This document shows, piece after piece, positions 48,734 to 60,570 of a stretch of DNA of 64,000 nt; the stretch's first letter is position 1, and each line of letters begins with the position of its first letter. A program made the position numbers and the translations under genes. The notes beneath the pieces were generated by a model. That model saw only the letters and a program-made list of their open reading frames with translations, was not told the DNA's origin and did no database searches. This DNA is from Haematobia irritans (taxonomy: Eukaryota > Arthropoda > Insecta > Diptera > Muscidae): positions 150,158,473 through 150,222,472 of the forward strand of contig NC_134399.1 in NCBI RefSeq assembly GCF_050003625.1, written 5' to 3'.

Positions 48734-49312
48734 CCCAGCAAAAAAAAATCGTCGCCAAAAAAGTAGTGAAAATGTTCTTTTTGGATCCGGAAGTAGTGCA
48801 AAATTGGCGCAGAAGCGATGAATTTAACATGGGCTTGTCATAGGACGGATGTCCACCATTTCAATAGCCGTTGCACTGAATTTGCTACTTCTTAAGGTGT
48901 CAGGCGAATTCAGTGTTTTGGATGTGAATCAAGAAATTTTGTGATATTTTGACAAATAAATATTTTTTTTAATTTTTTTATGATTTTTAATGCATTATAA
49001 CGCTTATCTGGAACATTTGTTCTCATATTTTCAAAAATTTCCAATTTTTCTAGAAAGGATTTAGCATATTTTTTGGCAAAATTTTAATAATTTGTACCAT
49101 TTTATTAATTCTTAATCTGTTTTTAACGCATTTGAAACAAAAAAATTTTAAATTTCCTATTAAAAATATGAAAAAAGCGAGTTATAAAAAAAGTGACTCA
49201 ATTGAACTTCCTCTACAGTTAAAATAAAGAACGTCTTTGGGAGGACATTTTTGGAAGTGTTTTTAAAGTTGTGCCTTTAGAAGAACTTCCAATTGCCAAT
49301 TCCAATTGCGGG
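48734..49312 (+). mobile_element. MITE M, copy M4
   Basis: 579 bp, starting CCCAGCAAAAAAAAATCG and flanked by TA (48732-48733, 49313-49314). Removing it restores GTTTCTATACTTTAAG of MITE G, as in G1. The right TIR is partly decayed to CCAATTGCGGG. Confidence 0.85.
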
Positions 49313-49596
49313 TACTTTAAGTAAAATTTGCCTTAGTTCAAAGACATACGACTTTGGGACAAAAATTTCCAAAAATGTGTGTTCTAAATTTAATTAAAAA
49401 TATTTTTTAAGCAAAGATTATTAACTTTATTTTAATTAAAATTTTATTAATATAAAGAAAATTGACCTTAATAATCTATCACTTAAATATTTTTTTCATT
49501 GTATGGTCATTTTAAAAATTTTGCTTAATTTCAAAAATGTCGGGATATGAAGTTCAAGAGGTACGCAATTTTTCGTAAAATGTACAAATTTTCGAA

Positions 49597-50112
49597 CCAA
49601 AGAAGCGGAGAATATAAGTAAGGACACTTTTAAGACACAATTCTCTTCTAGGAAGCAAATTTTAATTTTTCGTTTTCTTCTTCTTCATATGCCATCAAAG
49701 TCCCTTAAAAACGAGTTAACGACCACTTTATTTTCCAAATTCAGACTGGACTTCCGGTATAATTTATGCTATGTTTCAAGTAAAAAACATCTTTAAAATA
49801 AAGTGTTGAAAAACATGTCCTATTTTTAACGATTTTTTGCTTTGTAGTCAAAATGCAAAAAGACAACAAATTTAAAGACAATTTCATTAATTTTAAAGAA
49901 TTTTTCTGAATTATTAAAGTCATGTTGACCTTACCCAAAAAAAAATTCTTCCATGTTATGATTTTAAAGTCAAATCACTTAATTATAAGGACAATACGAC
50001 TTCATTGAAAAGTTTATCGACTTTTGGACAAGGAAATAAACTGTATATTATAGGAATGCGTCTTATATGCTAAGCAAAATTTGCATTCGTATTTTAAGGA
50101 CATGAAATCATG
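49597..50112 (-). mobile_element. MITE K, copy K4 (reverse)
   Basis: The K interior read in reverse, from CCAAAGAAGCGGAGAATATA to GGACATGAAATCATG. Both terminal CACTG tips are lost or decayed. Confidence 0.7.
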
Positions 50113-50435
50113 CACATAGACCCCAGCTTCATGTTCAAGGATTTTCAAGAAGACGGCGACAAAACAATTAGCTTATTCAATATGAACTCAACTCATTCTA
50201 CTTGTAATACATCTCTACTTTTCTCATGTAATATTGTTTTCAAAAGAGCCATATAATTTACAAGTTTTCCCATCGCTTAATATCAGAATGATTATCTCCC
50301 TTTTTTCCATCTAATTACAATTACACTAAGTATGTAATTACACATGCAGGCCTTTATACTTTGTTGCCATTATTATTTTTCTTATGTGTGGGGTTTGAAG
50401 GAAAAATTATTTTTAAGTGTTACTATTTCTTTGCA
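50113..50435. other. Unique spacer between two K copies
   Basis: About 320 bp of non-repetitive AT-rich sequence with no open frame or structure of note. Confidence 0.4.
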
Positions 50436-51095
50436 CACTGAAAAAATATTGTCGTGAGGTCAAAGATTTCATGTCTTTAAAATACGAATCCATATTTTGC
50501 TTAGCATAGAAGACGCATTTCTCTAGTATAAAGTTTTTTCCTTGACCAAAGGTCGATAAACTTTTCAATGAAGTCGTATTGTCCTTATAATTAAGTGATT
50601 TGATTTAAAAATGGATATCATAACATGAAAGAAAAAATGTTTGGGCTAAGGTCAACTTGACTTTAATAATTTAGAAAAAATCTTTAAATTTAATGAAATT
50701 GTCTTTAAATTTGTTGTCTTTTTGCATCTTGACTACAAAGCAAAAAATCGTTCAAATATAGGACATGTTTTTCAACACTTCATTTTAAAGACGTTTTTTA
50801 CTTGAAACACAGCATAATTTCTACTAGAAGTCTAGTCTTAATTTTGAAAATAAAGTCGTCGTTAACTTGTTTTTAAAGGACTTTGATAGCATATGAAGAA
50901 AAAAAGCTGAAAAAGCGAAAAATTAAAATTTGCTTCCTAGAAGCAAGTACACAAAACCCGATTTTAAAAGAGAATTGTGTCTTAAAAGTATCCTTACTTG
51001 TATTATCCGCTTCTTTGGCTCGGAATCAATACCAAATTTTTTAAAGTAAAGACAAAATCTTTGGAACCGATTATTTTTTTTTTTAATTTTCAATG
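50436..51095 (+). mobile_element. MITE K, copy K5
   Basis: 660 bp with left end CACTGAAAAAATATTGTCG and decayed right end TTTTAATTTTCAATG. TGCA occurs on both sides of the element. The interior is collinear with K2. Confidence 0.75.
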
Positions 51096-51139
51096 TGCAT
51101 AATAGGGATTGTAATGAGAAACAAAGAGACGACATTTCG

Positions 51140-51812
51140 ATCGGAAAAAATATTTACTTGATATTAAAGATTACGCAACCTAAATTTTAGGATGCGAAAT
51201 TTACAAAATATTAAGAACAAATTTCTTTAAAATAATGAAATATTAATTAAAGTTTATAATCGTTATTTCCAACATTTTTTCATTAAATTTATGGTAGGAC
51301 ACGGGTTTTGGAAATTGGCATTCGTCCGTTAAACTTGTATGTCTCTGAACTATGGAAAATTCCCCTTAAATTAAAAAACTTTTTTGATGTAAAGAAATCG
51401 TTCTTAAGTTAACCGAAATATTGAATCTTTAGATTTAAAACAAAAAAGCTTCAATCATAGGCTAAGACTTAATTTGAGGATATAGCATCTTTGCTTTAAA
51501 GTTTTTTTTTTTTTTGTAATTAAGAAAACATTTTTTACTTTTAAGAAACCGTTATAATTCGGAGTCTTTAACTGGCATTTGTTTGTACGTGAATAGCTTT
51601 ATTATTACGAGTAAATTAGCGCGAAGAGAGGAATGAAAATTCAATAAATGAAACCTCTATCCTAATTGTAATCTAACTGATACTAGATTTAAACCCAGAT
51701 AGATCGCTAGAAAATGTCTTTATTTTAATGAAGCCGCATCTTTGGCTCGGAATCAATACCAAGATCGTTAAGGGAAGGTACAAATCTTTAGAACAATAAC
51801 CAAGTGTACTTT
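51140..51812 (-). mobile_element. MITE G, copy G4 (reverse)
   Basis: Reads as an inverted G element: GGAAAAAATATTTACTTGAT at the left, GATTACGCAACCTAAATTTT, ending near CCAAGTGTACTTTCG. It is not interrupted. Confidence 0.65.
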
Positions 51813-52094
51813 CGAATTTAAATTCGACATTTGAAGTCGCAATTCTCGACTGATGAATTTATGAATTTTAAGTAAAGAAACAGCTAAATCAAACTCCTCC
51901 CTCATTTCAAATTCGACTTTTCTATTTTTTAGGTAAAGTTAACTTTTTGGCGAAATCGATTTCTACCAACACCAATAGTCGGTTTGACTCGATTTTCAAA
52001 TCGATTTGGAAGAATACAAAAAGTCAGCTTCCATTTTTTTTTGACAAAAATGCAATTTTGTCTTCTTATCGTATAATATAGGTTTTTTTGTCTA

Positions 52095-53394
52095 AAGGGT
52101 GATACGGTCAAAATTTGGTCAAGGGAAAACGCGTGTAAATCGGTGAAATCGTTTATTTAAAAAATCAAATTAAATTTCTTTTTCAAGTTCAATTAGTATA
52201 AAATTCAGGAAAAATATTCAGTTAGGCTTTCGCTTTTCCAAATCCGAATTGCCGGGCCTCACGCTTGACACCTGCCATCAGATTTTGTACAGCCACCTTG
52301 TCCACCTTCTTCGCCGCAGAAAGCCAGTTTGCCTTGAACTACTGCTCGTCCTTAGCAGTTTTTTTGGTCTTCTTTAGGTTCCGCTTGACAATAGCCCAGT
52401 ATTTCTCAATTGGGCGGAGCTCTGGCGTGTTGGGAGGGTTCTTGTCCTTGGGAACCACCTGCACGTTGTTGGCGGTGTACCACTCCATGGCCTTTTTACC
52501 GTAATGCCAAGATGCCAAATCCGGCCAAAACAGTACGGAAATACCGTGTTTCTTCAGGAAAGGCAGCAGACGTTTATTAAAACACTCTTTCACGTAAATT
52601 TCTTGGTTGACAGTCCCGGAAGCTATGAAAATGCTCCTTTTCAAAACACAGGTACAGATGGCTTGCCAAACCAGATATTTCTTTGCGAACTTTGACAGTT
52701 TTATGTGCTTGAAAATATCTGCTACCTTTCCCCTTCCTTTTGCCGTATAAAACTCCTGTCCCGGAAGCTGCTTGTAGTCGGCTTTGACGTAGGTTTCGTC
52801 GTCCATTACCACGCAGTCAAACTTCGTCAGCATCGTCGTGTACAGCCTCCGGGATCGCGCTTTGGCCGTCGTATTTTGTTTATCATCGCGATTTGGAGTC
52901 ACTACGTTCTTGTAAGTCGATTTTCCGGCTCGTTTTTTGGCTCGATGCACGGTTGTAGACGATACACCCAGCTTATTTGCGGCATCTCGGAAAGAGAGGT
53001 TAGGGTTTCGCTTGAAACTACCGGCAACTCTCTTTGTCGTCTCAGCGGCTTCCGGTTTTCGATTTCCCCCCGATCCAGACTTCCTGGCTGTCGACAAACG
53101 TCCCCCAAACACTTTAATTACATTTGTAAGGGTTCATTTGGCAACTTTTAGCGATTTTGCCAGCTTTGCGTGCGAGTAGCTCGGATTTTCGCGATGCGCG
53201 AGCAAATTTTTGATACGCTGCTCTTCTTGCTTGGACGGCATTTTGGCAACTGAAGAGTGAACTCCAAAATCAAAATAAGAGCAACATTCTACACACACAC
53301 ACCTTCAAAATGAGGGGTGTTCAGGTTTTTTAAATGCAAAATTGAAAGAAATACGTCAAGTTTATATTGACCAAACTTTGACCGTATCACCCTT
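52095..53394 (-). mobile_element. Tc1/mariner-superfamily transposon, DD37E type
   Basis: A 1300-bp element with TIRs AAGGGTGATACGGTCAAAAT / AAGGGTGATACGGTCAAAGT, matching over about 28 bp with one mismatch, flanked by TA (52093-52094, 53395-53396). It carries a single minus-strand transposase frame end to end. Only nonsense changes spoil it, so insertion appears recent compared with the surrounding MITEs. Confidence 0.93.
52222..53241 (-). pseudogene. DD37E transposase pseudogene with two in-frame stops
   Basis: From ATG at 53241 (MPSKQEEQRIKNLLAHREN) to TAA at 52222-52224 the frame is collinear, 339 residues, the usual length for the superfamily. The N-terminal part has helix-turn-helix segments (LSFRDAANKLGVSSTTVHRA, about residues 82-101). 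Catalytic residues are the Asp pair in VVMDDETYVKAD (about 147-148), FWPDLASWHYG (Asp 241), and TPELRPIEKYW (Glu 279), leaving 37 residues between the last two. TGA at 53134-53136 (codon 36) and TAG at 52339-52341 (codon 301) interrupt it; no frameshift is present. A GTG-started read from 53112 misses the true N-terminus. Confidence 0.92.
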
Positions 53395-53396
53395 TA

Positions 53397-55170
53397 TAAA
53401 GAATCTGAAACAAAAAGAAACAATATAGTAAGAAACTGCGACTTATTAAAAATTTTTTAATTACAGTAAATCGCCGAAATTAAATGAATTTGAATTTAGT
53501 TAATTTACTTTACTTTAATTTTATTCATTTCATTTAGAACAATTTAATTTAAAAAGGTTACATAAAATAAAATTAAAATATTCAAAAAAAAAACAAATAT
53601 TACCCTAAAATATTTTTCAATTTAATAGAAAATAAATTCCCTTGAAAATGTCGATAAACATCGACGAAACGTTGGGAAAAATGTAACAAAAATTGTTTTA
53701 TTTACATTAATGCGACACATAAAAATTTTATTGGCCATACTAAAATTTAATAATTAAAATATTGTAAATTAATTTGAAATTAATTAATTTAAACAGAATA
53801 AATAAAATAAATTTTAAATAAATCAAATAAGAGCACAAAATACATTGGCTCTTGAAAATTACTGTACCACACATTGCACATACTTGAACACAATAACATT
53901 GGCACTGCTATTCTTTCATAGTTGCACATAGCTTTGTTAATGACTCATATAACTGAAGCTATAAAAAATGTATCCGATTGTAATGAACAATTTCTATGTG
54001 ATTTGCATTGCAACGTCCACAATGTTTGCAACGAAATCACGTCATGGTAAATTATGACTTCAGGTGCTGATAGATGAATGGAGATATGATTGTGTGCATA
54101 TTTCCTGTCATTTTTAATCTAAGTACAGACTAAAATATCCAGATATTTTAACGATCAAACTAAGCTAACATAGCCTAGTTTAAAATTCAAATGAATGAAA
54201 ATCATATGAATCATCGGTCTTCTACAGGGAGAGAGAGATGGAAGTGGATCTTGTATTTGTTTTGCCATTAACATCTTAATTTACATAATGATGCAATAAC
54301 TCTAACTTCCCTGGGGGTCTACCATCTGAAATTGAAGATAGCCTTAGCTATCCGGCGTTCTTAGCAATCAAAACCAAACAACAGCCAGCTTTGATTATCA
54401 TCAACGGCATATCAGCATTAAATTACCATCTATCCATTTGAAATATGATTGAATGCAATCGGCAGTGTAGAGAAGCAATTTCATTGAACATTCGTTTGAC
54501 CATCATTATTTTGAATTATTGAATTTCAATCAGCTCAAATTTCAATTAAGAAAAATTTATTAATGTATATAACCCCTCCCCCCGCCCATCCCTTCGATCA
54601 TAATGCAATGATGGATCACATGCTCCAATTCCGAAAGTAGCCATAAAAATGCCACATTTTATTCATCATCAACACTTCTTCTTGAGTTCAAGTCAATAAC
54701 ACCAGTAATACCAAATGGAGAAAATGTTGCCTTTGTAGATATTCCCACATTAGTTTTGGCTATTTTTGGACAAAGAGCAAACAGTGAATATTTCATTGAC
54801 TTCATTCATACATGGCTGGATGGATGGCTAGTATACTACCATAATGTTTTCTATCAATCCCTTTATGGGGTTGCTGCTTAAAATCTTCAAAATAGTTTTT
54901 GTTTTTTGTTTTCAATTTAAGATGTTTGTATTCTTCTAGATTCGTTTCAAACGAAACAAGTGTTTGATTTTTATGGTCTTTAGAGTTTTTTTTTTTTTGG
55001 TTTTATATTTTATTGTTGGCCCATGACGCTGATGCCACAAAATCGCATTATTTAGTTCCACGCTCATAAGTCTTCTTTACAAATTGAATTTTCCACAGTG
55101 GAAGAAATGGACTGCTTTTGTTACAATTTTGAAAAAAAAAAATTTATAGACATAAAGTTTTGCCAGTTTT
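53397..55170. other. Largest unique block, no gene recognised
   Basis: After the DD37E element, 1.77 kb carries no repeat family. 53830-54900 is of ordinary rather than extreme AT content and includes motifs such as GAATGCAATCGGCAGTGTAG and CAGGTGCTGATAGATGAATG. I see no exon or splice pair. It is the best place here for conserved intronic regulatory sequence. Confidence 0.4.
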
Positions 55171-55189
55171 TATAACAAAAATTGACAAA

Positions 55190-55252
55190 ATAAAATTTTG
55201 ACAAAATTTTCTACAGAAATAAAATGTTGACAAAATTTTCTATAGAAATATT
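55190..55252 (+). repeat. Short 29-bp minisatellite (two to three units)
   Basis: AAATTTTCTACAGAAATAAA and AAATTTTCTATAGAAATA units, the same family as 10536-11137. It lies upstream of a DINE-D copy. Confidence 0.8.
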
Positions 55253-55329
55253 TGTTTTGTAGATTTGTGGTAAGATTTGCTTCAAATTTTTGTTACCGGC
55301 TTCTAATTTCCTACTCTGGAGCCACCACA

Positions 55330-56412
55330 ATTCAAAAATTATTAAAAATCGTGATGAGTGAAAAAAACCCTACATTGTGGCCCTACGTCCTACAAGACGC
55401 TAAGTATTAGAAAAAAACCTATATATAGGAAATTTCCCCTACTTCTAGCAACACTGGCTATAGTTGATATTTCAAAAGAGAAAATCGTTCAATACATATA
55501 TATGGGAGCTATATCTCAATCTGAACCGATTTCGATGAAATTTTGCACATACAGTTAGTGCTACAGAAGATCATATTTGGCCAACTTTGAGTACTATCGG
55601 TTGATATATAAGGGTTTTTTGGCCAACTTTAGAAAAATCGGGCGGTACATATATGGGAGCTATAGCTAAATCTGAACCGATTTCGATGATTTTTTGCACA
55701 TCTAGTTAGTGCTATAGAAGATTACATTTAGCCAACTTTGAGTAAAATTGGTTGATAAATAAGGGTTTTATGGCCAAATTTAGAAAAATCGGGCGGTACA
55801 TATATATGGGAGCTATAGCTAAATCTGAACCGATTTCCATAATTTTTTGCAGTTAATTAGTTAGTGCTATAGAAGATTACATTTAGCCAACTTTGAGTAA
55901 AATTGGTTGATAAATAAGGGTTTTATGGCCAAATTTAGAAAAATCGGGCGGTACATATATATGGGAGCTATAGCTAAATCTGAACCGATTTGGATGAAAT
56001 TTTGCAGGCTTTAAGGGCGATGAAAAATATTATTTTTTGCCAAACTTGGTGACGATCCGTTTGTAAAAAAACGCAACGTAACCCCATTTGCCCAAATCGG
56101 GCGATACATATATATGGGAGCTATATCTAAATTTGATCCGATTTCTTCCAAATTCAATAGCGTTTGTCCTTGTGCCCAAAAAACTCCCTGTACCAAATTT
56201 CATTAAAATCGGTTAATAATTGCGACCGGAATCCTGTGAACAACAAATACATGAACAGACGGACGGACGGACGGACACAAAGTGCTAGATCAAATCAGGA
56301 TTCTGAGTCGATCGGTATATATTTTATGGGGTCTAAAATCCATATTTCTGGTAGGCACATTTTTTGGCAGATCAAACATATTATACCCTGACCACTATGT
56401 GGTTCAAGGTAT
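55330..56412 (+). mobile_element. DINE family D
   Basis: Array cores TATATGGGAGCTATA at 55504, 55655, 55808, 55963 and 56116 (spacing 151-155 bp), each followed by CTGAACCGATTTCGATGA or a variant. Then ACAGACGGACGGACGGACGG, and a tail TTATACCCTGACCACTATGT with GGTTCAAGGTATAAAA as its hairpin partner. The head is less certain. Confidence 0.75.
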
Positions 56413-56589
56413 AAAAAGTATGTAATAAATTGTTTTATAACCAAATAAACTTTTAATTGAAAGAACGCATGTTTAAATTGTTTAACGAAACTTTCCATAA
56501 TTTTTATGAAAAACTTTCGTACTTATAATAAAAATTAATGAAGAATGTCTCTTAAAAATAAGGAAGAGAATTTTCTCCATGTCCCACAG

Positions 56590-56772
56590 CAACGATTTAC
56601 GCTACTACACTAAAAATTGGATAAAAACTACGGTTTCTATAAGCCCAAGACCTCAAAACCTGGGCCGATATAGCCCATCTTCGAACTTGACCTGCTTACA
56701 AACAAAAAACGAATCTGTGCCAAATTTCAGGACGATAGCTCCATTATTGAAAGCTGTAGCGTGATTACAACA

Positions 56773-56803
<31 letters not shown>

Positions 56804-56944
56804 GAACATGGTTATAGCGTCTTAGATTTTCTCCCTGATCAAGAATATTATATATTATTCATATAGTAGGAAATCGATATTTCGATGTGTTACAAACAGA
56901 ATGACAAATTTATTATACCCCCATTCTATGGTGGTGGGTATAAC
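56590..56944 (+). mobile_element. DINE family E, copy E3 (3' part)
   Basis: One array unit (TTGGATAAAAACTACGGTTT, TATAAGCCCAAGACC), the terminal unit with GATATAGCCCATCTTCGAAC, a (GACA)n tract near 56774-56808, and the tail CCATTCTATGGTGGTGGGTA. It is 5'-truncated. Confidence 0.75.
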
Positions 56945-56952
56945 AATTAAAA

Positions 56953-57424
56953 AAAAAACTTGAAATGTCCTCCCATGATGTTTTTTTAGTTTAACTACAC
57001 AGGAAGTTCTTTTAATTCCATTTTTTATAATTCGTCCTTTTTTTAATATTTTTAATGGGTAATTTTAATTTTTTTTTTTGTTTTAAATCGGTAAAAAACA
57101 GAGTAAGAATTAGTAAAATTGTACAAATTATTAAAAAGTTGTCCAAAAAATTTTCAACAATTTTAATAAATATTTTAAAAATTATTTATTTGTCACGAAA
57201 TTTTTGAATTCAAATTTTGAATTTAAAAATTATTTATTTGTCACGAAATTTTTGAATTCACATCCAAAACACTGAATTCGTATTACACCTTAAGAAGTGA
57301 TGCGAGTTCAGTGCAACGGCTGTTGGAATGGTGGACATCCGTCCTATGACAAGCCCGTGATAAATTCATCGCTTCTGCGCCAAATTTGCACCACTTCCGG
57401 ATACAAAAAGAAATGTTTACTGGG
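56953..57424 (-). mobile_element. MITE M, copy M5 (reverse)
   Basis: From ACTTGAAATGTCCTCCCATG to TGTTTACTGGGC. It includes the GTGGACATCCGTCCTATGAC block and an internal duplication of CACGAAATTTTTGAATTCA (57194-57255). Terminal tips are decayed. Confidence 0.65.
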
Positions 57425-57455
57425 CATAGATGCAAAATCCTCATGATAAATCGTA

Positions 57456-58483
57456 CACTAAAAAACATATTTACGTGATATTAAAGATTACGCAACCTCA
57501 ATTTTAGGATCCGCAATTTACACACTATTATAGGCAAATTTCTTTAAAATAAAGAAATTTTAATTTAAAGCAAGTTTATAATCTTTGCTTCAAATTTGTT
57601 TTTTTTTCATTAAATTTAGGACAAACATTTTCAAAAATTTGCGTATCTTTGTTAAAGTTGCATGTCTTTAAACTAAGGCAAAATTTCCTTAAAGTACAGA
57701 AACACATTTTTGATTTAAAGAAATAGTCCTTAAATTAACTGAAATATTGATTCTTTATATTTAAGATAAAAACGCTTCAAATATAGGCTAAGACTTATTT
57801 TGAGAATTTAGCATCTTTTGTTTAAAGATTTTTTTTTGGAATTAAGAAAATATTTTGTACTTCGAAGTATCCTTCATAATTTGGATTTTTAAACTGGCAT
57901 TTGTTTGTACGTGAATAGCTTTATTAATATACCGAACAAATAGAATGAAAATTCGATAAATGAGATCAGTATCCTAATTTTAATTTTATAGATCCTAGAT
58001 TTAAAGCCAGATAGGTTGCAAAAAATTTTCCTTATTTTAAAGGACCCGCATCTTTGGCTCGGAATCAATACCAAAATACTTAAAGTAAGGTCAAAATCTT
58101 TAGGTTAGGTTAGGTTATGTGGCAGCCCGATGTATCAGGCTCACTTAGACTATTCAGTCCATTGTGATACCACAGTGGTGAACTTCTCTCTTATCACTGA
58201 GTGCTGCCCGATTCCATGTTAAGCTCAATGACAAGGGACCTCCTTTTTATAGCCGAGTCCGAACGGCGTTCCACCTTGCAGTGAAACCACTTAGAGAAGT
58301 TTTGAAACCCTCAGAAATGTCGCCAGCATTACTGAGGTGGGATAATCCACCGCTGAAAAACTTTTTGGTGTTCGGTCGTAGCAGGAATCGAACCCACGAC
58401 CTTGTGTATGCAAGGCGGGCATGCTAACCATTGCACCACGGTGGCTCCCGTGGATTGGATCCAAGTAAATTTTGTTTTGAGTG
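57456..58483 (-). mobile_element. MITE G, copy G5 (reverse, carries a SINE)
   Basis: Starts CACTAAAAAACATATTTACG and ends AAATTTTGTTTTGAGTG, flanked by TA (57454-57455, 58484-58485). A full SINE (58103-58449) lies near its right end. Confidence 0.8.
58103..58449 (-). mobile_element. tRNA-derived SINE, full-length copy
   Basis: Starts with three GGTTA units, then ATGTGGCAGCCCGATGTATC. The body is intact, the B-box reads GGTTCGATTCC (minus strand), and the head ends at CACGGTGGCTCCC. It is very similar to 47679-48031. Confidence 0.92.
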
Positions 58484-58485
58484 TA

Positions 58486-58817
58486 GTATATATCTGAAGC
58501 TGTTTGATATTCAATCCATAGACTCAATATCTCACTTAACTTAAATATTACTTTTTTTTTCAAATCAAAAATCTTTTTTGCCTTATTCAAATTTTGAAAT
58601 TTTGCCTTACTCCAAAGACATACGACTTTGATGGACGGAAGAAAATTTCAAAGATTCATGTCCTAAATATAAAGAAATGGGATAAGATTATGAACTTTCA
58701 ATTAACCAAAATTTCTTTATTTTAAAGAAATTTGTCTTTATGTTAATATTGTATAAATTCAGTATGCTAAAATTTAGGTTGCATAATCTTAAAAATATTT
58801 CAATAGTTTTTTCAGTG
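58486..58817 (+). mobile_element. MITE G, copy G6 (3' half)
   Basis: The 3' half of a G element, from a decayed start to TTTTTTCAGTG. It shares AAGACATACGACTTTGATGG and AAAGAAATTTGTCTTTATG with the other copies. Confidence 0.6.
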
Positions 58818-59224
58818 TACATTAATGTATTAATTCAGTTTTTCGTTTATTAATTTTTCATTCCATTTGAAAAATATACCATTTTTTTATTTGGAAAAAA
58901 GGAAATTACCTCACTGTGTAATGTCACGACATGGATTACTATCTACTACTGTGTATTACTTTCCGAGTGTATTTTCTCAGATTTTTTTTTTATTTCTTTA
59001 GGTTAATTGCAAATGTTGTTCCTTATCATGTGGGAGAAGTGAATACAGTTTGTAGGCACATCCACATCTTTAAGATTGTTTGTTCATTAAAAACACTTAA
59101 CGTTCCCAAGTTTTAATTGTGCCAGACACTTTTGAAGTTTCCGCTGCAATGATTATTATATTAGCATATTAACAGGTGCAAATAGGTTTGGAAGAAAGCC
59201 TTTATATAGTTTCCCAAATTTCTT
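58818..59224. other. Spacer without recognised features
   Basis: About 400 bp of AT-rich sequence, no repeat or gene visible. The frame 58931-59116 is T-rich and unrecognised. Confidence 0.4.
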
Positions 59225-59287
59225 TTACGGAAATATAATTTTTTTCTTCACCAAAAGTCGATAAACTTTTCAATAGTTGGCCCTATA

Positions 59288-60570
59288 CGAGGGCGGTTCG
59301 GAAACTTCTTAGCCTATCAATAAAAGAGAATAGTTAGTTTTTCAAAAATCTTTTTATTTTTCAATATAACCTCCTGAAACTTCAATACACTTAGTCCAGC
59401 GCTTTTCTAGTAATTCTATCCCTTGATTAAAATAGTTTTCCTCAAGGCCTTCAAACTAGTGGTTTACAACTGTAATTGCATTTTCATTTGAGGTAAAACG
59501 CTTGCCAGCAAGGATTTTTTTTAGATTTGGGAACAAGTAAAAGTCACTGGGAGCTAAATCAGGAGAATAAGGAGGGTGTTCAAGCAACTCGTACTTTAAT
59601 TCCTTGATTTTAGCCATTGTTAAAACACTCTTGTGCGCTGGTGCGTTGTCTTGATGAAAAATTATTTTTTTGTGACGTTTTTCTCGAACTTGTACATTTT
59701 ATAGATCCAAAAGGTTGCAATAGTACTCTGAATTTATTGTTTTACCCTTTTGCAGATAGTCAATCAATAAAATACCATTGAAGTCCCAAAAAACCGTTGC
59801 CATAACCTTACCAGCCGATTGAATTGTTCTTGCCTTCTTTGGGGCACTTCCTCCAGCTTCAGTCCATAGTTTGCATTGTTCTTTTGTCTCTGGAGTATAG
59901 TGGTGGATCCATGTCTTATCAACAGTGATGAAACGACGCTTAAAATCCATTTCATTTCGCTTAAAACAATCCAAACAAGCTTGAGAAATGTTCATTCTTA
60001 TGCGTTTTTGATTGACTGTTAACAAATGCGGCACCCATCTTGCAGAAAGCTTTTTCATCTGTAGTTCTTCATGCAAAATTAAATGGACTCGATCATTTGA
60101 GATGCCCATGATATTAGCAATTTCACGCACCTTTATTCGTCGATCATTTAATACCATATCATGCACTTTGGCTACAATTTCTGTTGTTGTTGCTGTTTTT
60201 GAACGTCCATTACGTGGTTCATCTTCAATGCTTGTACGACCACGTTTAACTTCAGCAACCCAATTTTTTACTGTTGCATATGAAGGAGCACTTTCACCTA
60301 ACACATTCATAACATCATTATGCATTTCTTGTCCCGATAAACCTTTTTTATGTAAATATTTAATGGCAGCACGCATTTCTAATTTTTCCATTGTAAAAAA
60401 ATTGCGGATGCGTCTTTTTTGAACACCTGTTTCTATATGAAGGAGTTGCCAGATCGAAACAAAATTTATCATGTGTTCATAACAGAGATGGAAGTTTCCA
60501 AAACACTTAGCTTTTTACTGTTTATACCGCGCTTTTTGTGCTAGGCTAAGAAGTTTCCGAACTGCCCTCG
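59288..60570 (-). mobile_element. mariner element (DD34D), nearly intact
   Basis: 1283 bp with TIRs CGAGGGCGGTTCGGAAACTT / CGAGGGCAGTTCGGAAACTT, alike over 29 bp with one mismatch, flanked by TA (59286-59287, 60571-60572). This is the length expected for a canonical mariner. It carries one transposase frame on the minus strand. The subfamily cannot be fixed by eye. Confidence 0.96.
59354..60391 (-). pseudogene. mariner transposase pseudogene with two in-frame stops
   Basis: From ATG at 60391 (MEKLEMRAAIKYLHKKG) to TAA at 59354-59356 the frame is collinear for 345 residues, the typical mariner length. The upstream ATG at 60472 would add 27 unlikely residues. Motifs: helix-turn-helix regions in the N-terminal third, WVPHLLT near residue 119, first Asp 158 in VDKTWIHHY (usually Asp-Glu-Thr-Trp, so Lys replaces Glu), second Asp 248 in HQDNAPAH, third Asp 283 in YSPDLAPSDFY, 34 residues between the last two. 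TAA at 59699-59701 (codon 231) and TAG at 59456-59458 (codon 312) are the only lesions; there is no frameshift. Confidence 0.96.

Larger units (their letters stand above)
47474..49501 (+). mobile_element. MITE G, copy G3, with three nested insertions
   Basis: Begins CACTCTAAAAAAGTTTACTT and ends ATATTTTTTTCATTG, flanked by TA. It is expanded from about 0.65 to 2.0 kb by two MITE M copies (about 47571-48443 and 48734-49312), the first of which carries a SINE. The G interior can be read continuously after removing them. Confidence 0.8.

Noticed and set aside
52705..53151. 148-residue plus-strand frame
   Set aside because: Antisense shadow of the DD37E transposase.
58103..58125. Telomere sequence
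   Set aside because: Only three GGTTA units, and they are always the tail of the SINE with unique DNA on the other side.
60012..60422. 136-residue plus-strand frame
   Set aside because: Antisense shadow of the mariner transposase.
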